In this document: positions 1 to 10,100 of the stretch, in pieces | How positions within the stretch are numbered: position 1 is the first letter of the stretch | Layout of the letters: every line of letters begins with the position of its first letter | NCBI RefSeq assembly: GCF_900104175.1 | Contig: NZ_FNIX01000002.1 | Location: forward strand, 434,001 to 498,000 | Direction of reading: 5' to 3' | Source of the DNA: Lentzea jiangxiensis | Lineage (GTDB): Bacteria; Actinomycetota; Actinomycetes; Mycobacteriales; Pseudonocardiaceae | DNA length: 64,000 bases | Translations under genes and position numbers: made by a program | Notes under the pieces: generated by a model | Databases searched by the model: none | What the model saw: the letters and a program-made list of their open reading frames with translations, nothing else | Told to the model about the DNA's origin: nothing

Positions 1-1
1 G

Positions 2-3000
2 CTCGACCAGCGCGACCCCGCGGACACCGAAGCGTTCTGGCGCACCTACCTCGACGGCTTCGAGGCACCCACCGCACTGCCGGTGGACCGCCTGGCCGCG
101 AGCCACTACGCGCAGGACCGCCGGCGCACGCTCCTCGACCACCACGTCACGACGAGGCTCGTCGAGCTGGCCCGGCGCGAACGCGTCACGCTGTCGACGG
201 TCGTGCAGGCGGCGTGGGCCAAGGTCCTCTCCGCCGGTTCGGGCGAGGACGACGTGGCGTTCGGCCTGACCGTCTCGGGTCGTCCGGCCGACCTGGCCGG
301 CGTGGAGTCGATGGTCGGGTTGTTCATCAACACGCTGCCCGTGCGAGCGGTGGTCCCGCGCGGCACGCCGTTCGCGACGTGGCTGCACGAGTTGCGGGAC
401 AACCAGGTCGGGCTCCAGCGGTTCGAGCACACCCCGCTGGTCGACGTCCAGCGCTGGTCGGCTGTTCCGCACGGCCGCGCGTTGTTCGACAGCATCGTGG
501 TGTTCGGCAACTACCCGCAGGAGGAGGCACCCGCCGACGCCGACGAGGAGTGGGCCGACGCCGTCGAGTCCGTCGAGCAGGGCAACTACCCGCTCACGTT
601 CGCGGTCGACCTGGAGGACACGCTCAAGATCGAGGCCGAGTTCTCCACGGCCGCGTTCGACGCCACGACCGTCGAGCGCGTTCTCGACCAGTTGGTCGTC
701 GTCCTCACCGCCGTCGCCCACGAGCCGGAGCTGGCCGTGGCGGACCTGCCGTTGCAGCGCCCGGAGCAGGCCGCGGAACTCCTGGCACGGGGCACGACCA
801 CGGCACCGGCCGCCGAACCGCCAGTGCCCGAACTGGTCCACAGCTGGGCGCGCACCGGTGCCGTGGCCGTGAAGTGCGGCGACGAGCGGCTGACGTTCGC
901 CGAGCTGGACGCGCGGTCCGCCGGTCTCGGCGCACGGCTGCGGCGGGCGGGCGTGACGGTGGAGTCCCCGGTGGCGGTGCTCGTGCCGCGGGGGCTCGAC
1001 CTCGCCGTCGCGTTCCAGGGCGTGCTGCGCTCCGGTGGCGTGTACGTGCCGGTCAACCCCGGTCTGCCGCGGGAACGTCTCGCGTTCCTGCTCGCCGACG
1101 CCGGGGTGGTCGCGGCGGTCACCACCGAGGACCTCGCCGGTGAGCTGTCCGGGTTCGGCGGCGAAGTCCTGGTGCTGGACGGCACGGTCGGCGACCTGCC
1201 GGTGCGGATCGACCCGGACGCGGTGGCGTACGTCGCTTACACGTCCGGCTCGACCGGGCGTCCGAAGGGTGTGGCGGTGACGCACCGGGCGTTGTCGTCG
1301 TATGTCGCGGGCTGGCGGGACGAGCTCGCTCGGCTGGGTGGACCGGGTCCGGTCCTCTCGATGTCCGGGCCTGGCTTTGACGTGTCGATCGGTGATATGA
1401 CCCGTGCGTTGGCGTTCGGGCAGACCGTGGTGTTCCTGCCGCACAACGAGCACGTGTCGGTGGAGTCGTTGCACAGCACGCTTTCCGATGACCGCGTGGC
1501 GATCGCTGAGATCGTGCCGGGCATGCTCCTGCGCGACCTGGCGGCTCACTGCCGGGAGGCGGGTCCGATCGAGTCGTTGCGGCTCGTCATCTCGGGCACG
1601 GACATGTGGACGCACGACGCGCTCACCACCGCCGTGGCCGAGGTGGCGCCGAACGCGGTGCCGGGCAACGTGTTCGGTGTGACCGAGGCGGCGATCGACT
1701 CGATCTTCCACCCGGTCACCGACGACCACCCGCAGGCCGTCGTGCCCATCGGGACGCCGCTCGCCGGCGTCCGCGCCGTCATCGTCGACGACGCGCTGCG
1801 CCCGGCCCCGGCCGGTGTTCCCGGTGAGCTGCTCGTCGGCGGTCCCGGTGTGGCGCGGGGCTATGTGGGCCGCCCGGACCTGACCGCGGAGCGGTTCGTG
1901 CCGGACGTGTTCGGCGGCTCCGGAGGCCGGTTGTACCGCACCGGCGACCGGGCGAAGTGGCGTGCGGACGGCACGATCGAGTTCCTCGGCCGCTTCGACG
2001 AACAGGTGAAGATCCGCGGCTACCGGGTCGAACCCGGTGAGGTCGAGGTCGTCCTCGGCGACCACCCCGGCGTGCGTGATGTCGTTGTGGTGGCACGGGA
2101 CGGCGGTCCGCACGGCGGCAAGCGCCTGGTGGCCTACGTCGTAGCGGAAGGCGGGTGCGACTCGAAGGAACTGCGGTCGTGGCTGCGTGAACGGGTGCCG
2201 GACCACCTGGTGCCCTCGGTGTTCGTGGCCCTCGACGAGGTGCCGCTCACGCCCCACGGCAAGGTGGACCGGCGCGGATTGCCGGACCCCGAGCCGGAGA
2301 CGACCGCGGAGGTCTTCGAGGCGCCCCGGACGTCCGTCGAGGACACCCTGGCGGCCGTGTGGGCACAGGTGCTCGGCCTCGAACGCGTCGGTGTGCACGA
2401 CAACTTCTTCGAGCTGGGCGGCGACTCGATCCTGAGCCTGCAGATCGTCGCCAGGACGAGGGCGGCGGGCCTCGGCGTGGACGTGGCGGACGTGTTCGCC
2501 CACCAGACCATCGCCGAGCTGGCGCCGATCGTCCGCGACACCCCGACGGCGACGCTGGCCGAGCAGGGCGTTGTGACCGGACCCGTCCCGCTCACGCCGA
2601 TCCAGCACTGGTTCGTCGAGGAGGACGTCCCGGACCGCGACCACTGGAACTGGTCGGGCGTCTTCGAGCTCGCGACCGGCACGGAGAAGGAGAGGCTCGC
2701 GAGGGCGCTCGACGCCGTTGTGGCGCACCACGACGCGTTGCGCATCCGGTTCCGCCAGGAAGGCGACACCTGGGTGCAGGACAACGACGGTGAGCTCACG
2801 GACGTCCTGCGCGTTGTCACCGCACGGACCGAAGACGAGGTCATCGCGCACATGACCGAGGCTCAGACGTCGTTGCGCCTCGCGACCGGTCCGCTCCTCG
2901 CCGCGACCTACTTCGACCGCGGCGACGAACCGGCCTGGCTCGGTCTCACCGCGCACCACTTCGTCATGGACGGCGTGGCGTGGAACGTCCTGCTGGAGGA

Positions 3001-3934
3001 CCTCGACACCGCCTACGAGGCGGGGCCGGAGGCCTTGGCGCCCAAGACGACCTCGTTCCGGCAGTGGGCCGAGGTGCTGCACGCCGACGACCCCTCGGCC
3101 GAACGCGACCACTGGGCCGCGCAGACCGAACGGGTCACCGCCGTCCCCGTCGACGGCCGGGGTGCCAACACCGAGGCGTCCGCCGACACCGTCCGGACGT
3201 GGCTCGACGCGAAGTCCACCGAACTGCTGCTCGGCGAGGCGCACAAGGCGTACCGCACGCAGATCAACGACCTGCTGCTCGCGGCACTGCTGCGAACGCT
3301 GGGGGAGTGGGCGGGCGTCGGCGACGTCACGATCGACCTCGAGAGCCACGGCCGTGAGGCAATCGCCGACGGTGTCGACCTGTCCCGCACGGTCGGCTGG
3401 TTCACGTCGATCTTCCCGGTGCGCCTGCGGCACCCGCGTCTCGGCGACAGCGGCGAGCTGATCAAGGGGGTCAAGGAGCAGCTGCGCGCCGTTCCGCGCC
3501 GCGGCGTCGGCTACGGCGTCCTGCGTTATCTCGAACGCGACGAACGACTGGCCGACGCACCCGCGCGGCCGGTGTTGTTCAACTACCTCGGCGCGTTCGA
3601 CGCGGCGGGCGACGACGCGGTCGGGTTGATCCGGAAAGAACTGCCGTCCGTTCTCTGCGGGCCCACCGAGAACGAAGGGGGAAGCCGCTCGCACCTCCTG
3701 CAGATCGAAGCCGAGCAGACCTCGGACGGCCGTTTGCTCGTCGAGTGGTATTTCAGCACCAATGTGCACCGGGCGGCGACGGTTGAACGGCTCGCCGCGC
3801 GTTACATGACCGTTCTGCGCGAGCTCGTGGAGCACTGCCGATCGGGAGCCGGCGGTGTCACGCCGTCCGACTTCCCGCTGGCCAACATCGACCAGGCTGC
3901 TCTCGCCGCCGTGCTCGAGCAGATGGGAGGCTGA
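2..3934 (+). CDS. Nonribosomal peptide synthetase, 5' truncated by window edge: (C)-A-T-E
   Basis: Assembly-line enzyme that selects, tethers and epimerises one amino acid. The frame is open from the first bases, so the N terminus lies outside; 1310 residues are visible. Domains in order: the C-terminal part of a condensation domain (to about base 780); an adenylation domain (about 815-2290) with the A3 core TSGSTGRPKG and the A10 lysine in HGKVDR; a carrier domain with the 4'-phosphopantetheine serine at 2426-2428 in GGDSILSL; and an epimerisation domain (about 2570 to the end) with HHFVMDG at 2954-2974 and the E-type motifs VGWFTS and NYLGAFD. My reading of the ten-residue specificity code is DVGEIGVIDK, one residue from the published ornithine code DVGEIGSIDK, so a basic residue (ornithine, or an arginine-derived one given the neighbours) is likely. 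No thioesterase. The stop is followed by 214 bases before the next NRPS. Confidence 0.95.
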   Translation, partial: LDQRDPADTEAFWRTYLDGFEAPTALPVDRLAASHYAQDRRRTLLDHHVTTRLVELARRERVTLSTVVQAAWAKVLSAGSGEDDVAFGLTVSGRPADLAGVESMVGLFINTLPVRAVVPRGTPFATWLHELRDNQVGLQRFEHTPLVDVQRWSAVPHGRALFDSIVVFGNYPQEEAPADADEEWADAVESVEQGNYPLTFAVDLEDTLKIEAEFSTAAFDATTVERVLDQLVVVLTAVAHEPELAVADLPLQRPEQAAELLARGTTTAPAAEPPVPELVHSWARTGAVAVKCGDERLTFAELDARSAGLGARLRRAGVTVESPVAVLVPRGLDLAVAFQGVLRSGGVYVPVNPGLPRERLAFLLADAGVVAAVTTEDLAGELSGFGGEVLVLDGTVGDLPVRIDPDAVAYVAYTSGSTGRPKGVAVTHRALSSYVAGWRDELARLGGPGPVLSMSGPGFDVSIGDMTRALAFGQTVVFLPHNEHVSVESLHSTLSDDRVAIAEIVPGMLLRDLAAHCREAGPIESLRLVISGTDMWTHDALTTAVAEVAPNAVPGNVFGVTEAAIDSIFHPVTDDHPQAVVPIGTPLAGVRAVIVDDALRPAPAGVPGELLVGGPGVARGYVGRPDLTAERFVPDVFGGSGGRLYRTGDRAKWRADGTIEFLGRFDEQVKIRGYRVEPGEVEVVLGDHPGVRDVVVVARDGGPHGGKRLVAYVVAEGGCDSKELRSWLRERVPDHLVPSVFVALDEVPLTPHGKVDRRGLPDPEPETTAEVFEAPRTSVEDTLAAVWAQVLGLERVGVHDNFFELGGDSILSLQIVARTRAAGLGVDVADVFAHQTIAELAPIVRDTPTATLAEQGVVTGPVPLTPIQHWFVEEDVPDRDHWNWSGVFELATGTEKERLARALDAVVAHHDALRIRFRQEGDTWVQDNDGELTDVLRVVTARTEDEVIAHMTEAQTSLRLATGPLLAATYFDRGDEPAWLGLTAHHFVMDGVAWNVLLEDLDTAYEAGPEALAPKTTSFRQWAEVLHADDPSAERDHWAAQTERVTAVPVDGRGANTEASADTVRTWLDAKSTELLLGEAHKAYRTQINDLLLAALLRTLGEWAGVGDVTIDLESHGREAIADGVDLSRTVGWFTSIFPVRLRHPRLGDSGELIKGVKEQLRAVPRRGVGYGVLRYLERDERLADAPARPVLFNYLGAFDAAGDDAVGLIRKELPSVLCGPTENEGGSRSHLLQIEAEQTSDGRLLVEWYFSTNVHRAATVERLAARYMTVLRELVEHCRSGAGGVTPSDFPLANIDQAALAAVLEQMGG

Positions 3935-4094
3935 TCCCGGCAAGTCAGGGGCATCCAGCGCACCGGGGCCGCGCATCTGGGGCAAGGAATTGACCGGTGA
4001 TGAAGAGTTCTTTTCGGCGCGCCATTTTCAATTGTTCATGACAACTGTTGATGCCCCTCATGCGAATGCCTTATGACGGGTCGAGCGGAATGGC

Positions 4095-4122
4095 TTGACC
4101 CCTTAAATGACAGTTGTGTAAA
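4095..4122 (+). promoter_or_regulatory. Putative promoter of the second NRPS gene
   Basis: TTGACC at 4095-4100, 16 bases, then TGTAAA at 4117-4122, in an unusually AT-rich 214-base gap between two NRPS genes. A strong ribosome binding site (GGGAGGA, 4134-4140) precedes the GTG at 4149. ACAACTGT at 4041-4048 and its reverse complement ACAGTTGT at 4110-4117 bracket the -35 region and could be a regulator site. This implies the second NRPS and everything downstream can be transcribed separately from the first. Confidence 0.45.
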
Positions 4123-4148
4123 AAGGGTGTCAGGGGAGGATCAGATCT

Positions 4149-7100
4149 GTGATCGAAGATATGTATCCGTTGGCGCCCGTTCAGCAGGGCATGCTTTTCC
4201 ACGTCCTGGAAGCGCAATCGGACAAGGGTGTCTACTGGGCGCAGGGGCTCTACGAGTTCGACGGCGTCCTCGACGTCGACGCCATGCGACGGGCCTGGGC
4301 GCAGGTGGTGCACCGCCACGCCGTGCTGCGCACCGGCTTCGTGTGGGAGGGCGTGCCCGAACCGCTCCAGGTCGTCATGAGCGACGTCCAGGTGCCGTTC
4401 GAGGTGCACGACTTCTCGGGCGTCGACGACCAGCAGGCGGCGCTCGACGACCTGCTCGCCCGCGACCGCGCCGAAGGCTTCGACCTCACCAAGCCGCCGC
4501 TCATGCGCGTGCACCTCATCGACGACGGCACGAGCCACCACCGCATGATCTGGGCGCTCTACTCCGGACTGTGCGACGGCTGGAGCGTGCCCGTCGTCCT
4601 CGAAGAGGTCGGTGCCACCTACGACGCCCTCTGCCGCGGCACGACGCCCGACCTCGAACCCGTCCGGCCCTACCGCGACTTCATCGCCTGGCTCGCCAAG
4701 CGCGACCGCGCCGAGGCCGAGGCGTTCTGGCGCGGCTACCTCGCCGGCTTCGACGCCCCGACGGCGCTGCCCGTCGACCGCGCGGTCCGCGACCACTGGG
4801 CCCAGGGCCGCCGGCGCGTCGAGCTGCCGCAGGACCTGACCAGCTCGATCATGCACCTGGCCCGCCGCCGGCACGTCACGCCGTCGACGATCGTCCAGGC
4901 CGCCTGGGCACTGCTGCTGTCCGCCTACTCCGGCGACGACGAGGTCGTCTACGGCCTCACCGTGTCCGGCCGCCCCGCCGACCTGCCCGGCGTGGAGTCG
5001 ATGGTGGGCGTCTTCATCAACACGCTGCCGGTGCGCGTGCGGGTGTCGTGGGAGTTGTCGTTCGCCGACTGGCTGGACGAGCTGCAAGCCGGCCAGATCG
5101 CGGTGCAGCGCTACGAGTTCACCGCGCTGTCGGACGTCAAGCGCTGGTCGGACCTGCCGCGCGGCAGCGGTGTCTTCGACAGCATCGTGGTGTTCGGCAA
5201 CTACCCGCAGGCTCTGCTCGCCGAAGAGGAGGAGAGCGACGACGAGGACCGCTTCGGCGCCGTCGACTCCATCGAGCAGGTCAACTACCCGATCGCGTTC
5301 GCGGTCGACCTCGAGGACACGCTGAAGATCGAGGCCGAGTTCTCGACCGGCGCGTTCGACGAGAGCACCGTCGACCGGCTGCTCGAGCAGCTGCAGGCCG
5401 TGCTGACGAGCGCGGTCACCCGTCCCGATCGACCCGTGCGCGCGGTGACCGCCGCGCCCGCCCTCGGCTGGGGCACCGGTCCGGCCTTCGACGAGCCGTA
5501 CGTCGGTCTGGCCCAGCGCTTCCGCATGGCCGTCAACGACTTCTCCGGTCAGGTCGCCGTCCGCGGTGGTGGTGTCGAGCTGACCTACGCCGAACTGGGC
5601 GAGCAGGTGGCACGTGTGGCATCCGGCCTGCGCGCCGCCGGTGTGCGAGAGGAAACCCGCGTCGGGCTGTGGTTCGAGCGTTCGGTCGACCTCGTCGTGG
5701 CGGTTCTCGCCGTGGTGCAGGCGGGTGGCGCGTACGTGCCGCTCGATCCGGCACTGCCGCACGGCCGGCTCCGCGACGTGATGACCGCCGCCGGCGTCGA
5801 CCTGGTCGTGTCGCGGGGCGACTACGCCCTGGACGCGCCGCGCCTCGGCGTCGTCGAGCCGGCGGACCTCGCCACCGCGCCCGCCGAGTGGCCTGAGCTC
5901 GCCGCCCTGCCGGGACGTCTGGTCTACACGATGTTCACGTCCGGCTCGACCGGCGTGCCCAAGGGCGTCGAGATCGCCGAGGAAGGTGTCGTGCGCGTGG
6001 CGCTCGACCCCGCGGTGGCCGCCGCGCCCGGCGACGTCGTGGCGCACATGGCCGCGGTGTCGTTCGACGCGTCCACGTGGGAGATCTGGACGGCGTTGCT
6101 CGGCGGTGCGACGCTGGCCGTCGCTCCGGCGAACCTCGCCGAACGCCTGGACGTGGCGAAGCTGTACGCCGAGCACGGCGTCACGGTGTCGTTCATGACC
6201 ACCGGGTTGTTCCACCAGCTCGCGGACACCGACCCCGCCGTGTTCTCCGGGCACCGCCTGGTGCTGGCCGGCGGCGAGGCGATGTCACCGGTCCAGGCCC
6301 GCAAGGTGCTCGACGCGAACCCGGCCGTGGCGATCCACAACATGTACGGCCCGACCGAGTCCACTGTGTACGCGTCGTCGCACGACATGCGCGCCGGACG
6401 CCTCGGCCCGTCGTCCGTCCCGATCGGAACGGCGTTGCGGGGCCTGCGTTTCCAGGTGCTCGACCGCTGGCTCCAGCCGGCCCCGGTCGGCGTGCCGGGG
6501 GAGCTGTACATCGGTGGCACCGGTCTGGCGCGCGGCTACGCGGGCCGGCCGGACCTCGCCGCCGAACGCTTCGTGCCCGACCCGTCCGTTCCCGGCGCCC
6601 GGATGTACCGGACCGGTGACCTGGTGCGCTGGGGTGCCGACGGCGCCGTCGACTTCGTCGGCCGCACCGACGACCAGGTGAAGATCCGCGGGTTCCGCGT
6701 GGAGCCCGGCGAGGTCGAGCACGTGCTCGCCGGCCACCCCGGCGTCGCCAACGCCGCTGTGGTCGTTCGCGAGCTGCAGCAGGGCAAGCGGCTCGTGGCG
6801 TACGTCGTGGGCACCGCCTCGCCCGCCGAGCTGCGCGAGTTCCTCGCCGGGCGGCTGCCCGAGTTCCTCGTCCCGTCGGCGATCGTGCCGCTCGACGAGC
6901 TGCCGTTGAACAGCAACGGAAAGCTCGACAAGCGAGCACTGCCGCTGCCCGACGCGCCGGAGTCGGCGTCGTACGTGGCACCGGGCACAGACGTCGAACG
7001 CACCCTCGCCGCCGTGTGGCAGGACGTCCTCGGCGTCGAGCGCGTCGGCGTGCACGACAACTACTTCGAGCTGGGCGGCGACTCGATCGTCAGCCTGAAG

Positions 7101-10100
7101 ATCGCAGCCAGGGCGCGGGAAGCCGGCCTGGAGCTGAAGATCGCCGACATCTTCACGCACCAGACCGTCGCCGAGCTCGCCGCCCACACCGGGGTCGCCG
7201 CCACGGAGGCGGCTGAGGTGAAGCCGCTGGCGGACCTCGAACCTCTCCGCGAGCGGGTGCCGGGTCTGGTCGACGCCTACCCGTTGTCGCCCCTGCAGCA
7301 GGGCATGCTCTTCCACGTCCTGGAGGCGCCCGCCGACACCGCGGTGTACTGGGCGCAGGACGTCCGCGAGATCCGCGGGCCGCTCGACGCGGCCGCCCTG
7401 CGCGAAGCCTGGCGCACGGTCGTCGGCCGGCACCCCGCGCTGCGCAGCGCGTTCGTGTGGGAGGGCGTCGAGGAACCGCTGCAGGTCGTGGCCGGCGAGG
7501 TCGACGTGCCGTTCGAGGTGCTCGACTGGACCTCCGTCACCGACCCCGACGCCGCGCTGGACGAGCTGCTCGACGCCGACCGGCGCCGTGGCTTCGACGT
7601 CACCACCGCGCCGTTGCTGCGGGTGTACGTGGCCGACCGGGGCGACCGCCAGTGGGTCGTGTTCACGTTCCACCACCTGTACCTCGACGGCTGGAGCATC
7701 CCGCTCGTCTGGGACGAGGTGATCGCGGCCTACCGCGGCGAGCCGCTGCCGCCGGTGCGCCCGTACCGCGACTACATCGCGTGGCTGCGGGAGCAGCCCC
7801 CGGCCGACGACTTCTGGCGCACGTACCTCGACGGCTTCACCTCGCCCACCGCGCTGCCGGTCGACCGCACCACGCGGCTGCACTGGGAGCAGGGCAGGCG
7901 GCACCGCGAGCTGCCCGAGACCGTCGCCCTGAGGCTGGAGGACCTGGCCCGCCGCGAACGCGTCACGATCAGCGCCGTCGTGCAGGCGGCCTGGGCGCTG
8001 CTGCTCGCGTCGCACAGCGGTGACGACGACGTGGTCTTCGGCCTCACCGTCTCGGGTCGCCCCGCGGACCTGGCCGGCGTCGAGTCGATCGTCGGCCTGT
8101 TCATCAACACGCTGCCGGTGCGGATCGCCGTCCCCGGCGACCGCACGCCGTTCGACCAGTGGCTGCGGACCGTGCAGACCGGCCAGGTCGCCGTGCAGCG
8201 GTTCGAGCACTCGCCGCTGGTCGACATCCAGCGGGTGGCGGGCGTGCCGAGGCTCTTCGAGAGCATCGTCGCGGTCCAGAACCTGCCCGGCGGCGCCGAC
8301 GACGGCGCCGACGGTGCCGACGGTGGGGACGAGTTCGACTCGCCGGCGTTGCTGGAGCAGGGCCGCTACCCGCTGAAGCTCGTCGTCGACGTCGACGGTC
8401 AGCTCGCCCTGCTGTGCGAGTACTCGGCGGGCGCGTTCGACGACGCCACCGTCGAGGCGCTGCTGGACCAGCTGGAGCTGATCCTCATGACCGTCGCCTC
8501 CGCTCCCGGCACGCCCGTGCGGGAGGTCGCGCTGCTGGACGCCGGTCAGCGCGCCGAGGTGCTGTCGTGGAGCACGTCCGAGCCGCGCGAGCTGCCTTCC
8601 GCACACCTGGCGGCGTTGTTCGGACGCCAGGTGGCCGCCCACCCGGACCGGGTGGCGCTGCGCGGCGGCACCGAGTTGACCTACGCGCAGCTCGACCGCC
8701 GGGCTGCCGGGGTCGCGGAGCAGTTGCGGGGCCTGGGTGTGGGCGTGGGGACGCGGGTCGGGCTGCACCTCGACCGGAGCGCGGAGCTGATCGTCGCGAT
8801 GCTCGGGGTCGTGGGGACAGGTGGCAGCTACGTGCCGCTGGACCCGGCCCAGGGCACGGCACGGCTCGGGCAGATGGTGAAGACGGCCGGGGTGGAGCTC
8901 GTCGTGACGGCGGGCGGGTGGCCGGAGTCCGAGGTGCCCGGCGTGCGCGTGGTCACCCTGACGGACGCGACGGCCGAAGGCCCGCTCCCCGTCACCGGTG
9001 ACGCTGCTGACGAGCTCTACGTCCTGTTCACCTCCGGCTCGACCGGCGTCCCCAAGGGCGTGTCGCTCACCCACGAGGGTGTCGCCAGGGTCTGCACCGA
9101 CCCGGCCGTCCGCGTCGAGCCCGGCGACGTCGTCGCGCACCTCGCCGGCATCGGCTTCGACACCGGCGCCTTCGAGATCTGGCTCGCGTTGCTGGGCGGA
9201 GCCACCCTCGTCGTCGGCCCGGCGGACCTCGCCGAGCGGATGGACGTCGGGAAGTTCCTGCGCGACAACGGCATCACGGCCTCACTGCTCACGACGGGCC
9301 TCTTCCACCAGCTGGTCGAGACCTCGCCCGACGTGCTCGACGGCCTGCGCCTGCTCGTCGTCGGCGGTGACGCCCTGCAGGCGCAGCACGCCCGCACGGC
9401 CCGCGAGCGCCGGCCCGGCCTGCGCATCGTGAACGCCTACGGGCCCACCGAGACCACCATGACGTGCACGATCCACCCCCTCGGGGAGATCGGCGCGCAC
9501 GTGCCGATCGGCCGGCCGTTCGCGGGCATGCGGGCGTTCGTGCTCGACCCGTGGCTGCAGCCGGTCCCGGCCGGGGTGGCGGGCGAGCTGTTCGTCGGAG
9601 GTCCCGGTGTGGCACGCGGGTACGTCGGCCGTCCGGACCTCACGGCCGAGCGGTTCGTGCCCGACCCCACCCGGTCCGGCGCACGCCTGTACCGCACCGG
9701 GGACCGGGCGCGGTGGAGGGCCGACGGCACGCTGGAGTTCCTCGGCAGGGCCGACGACCAGGTCAAGATCCGGGGCTTCCGGGTCGAGCCCGGCGAGGTC
9801 GAGGCGCTGCTGAACACGCACGGGGACGTGCGTGCCGCCGCGGTCGTCGCCCTGGCGTCCGGCACCGGCAAGCGCCTCGTGGCCTACGTGGTCACGGACG
9901 CCGGAACGGCGGAGCTGCGCGCGTTCCTGCGCGGGCAGCTACCCGACCACCTGGTGCCGTCGGCGTTCGTGACGCTCGACGCGCTGCCGCTGACCGCCAA
10001 CGGCAAGCTCGACCGCCGCGCCCTGCCCGAGCCCCCGGCACCGGAGGCGGACGGCGCGTACGTCGCCCCCCGCACCGAGGGCGAACGGGCACTGGCCGGC

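Noticed and set aside
2570..3934. Reading the C-terminal domains of both NRPS as condensation domains
   Set aside because: The VGWFTS and NYLGAFD-type motifs and the position after the carrier domain mark them as epimerisation domains.
4071..6254. Very long open frame on the - strand (727 codons) inside the NRPS
   Set aside because: It is antisense to a perfect NRPS reading frame and its composition (runs of Arg, Gly, Val, Gln and His) is the usual shadow of a GC-rich gene.
6285..9140. 951-codon open frame on the - strand
   Set aside because: Antisense shadow of the NRPS modules; no domain motif in the translation.
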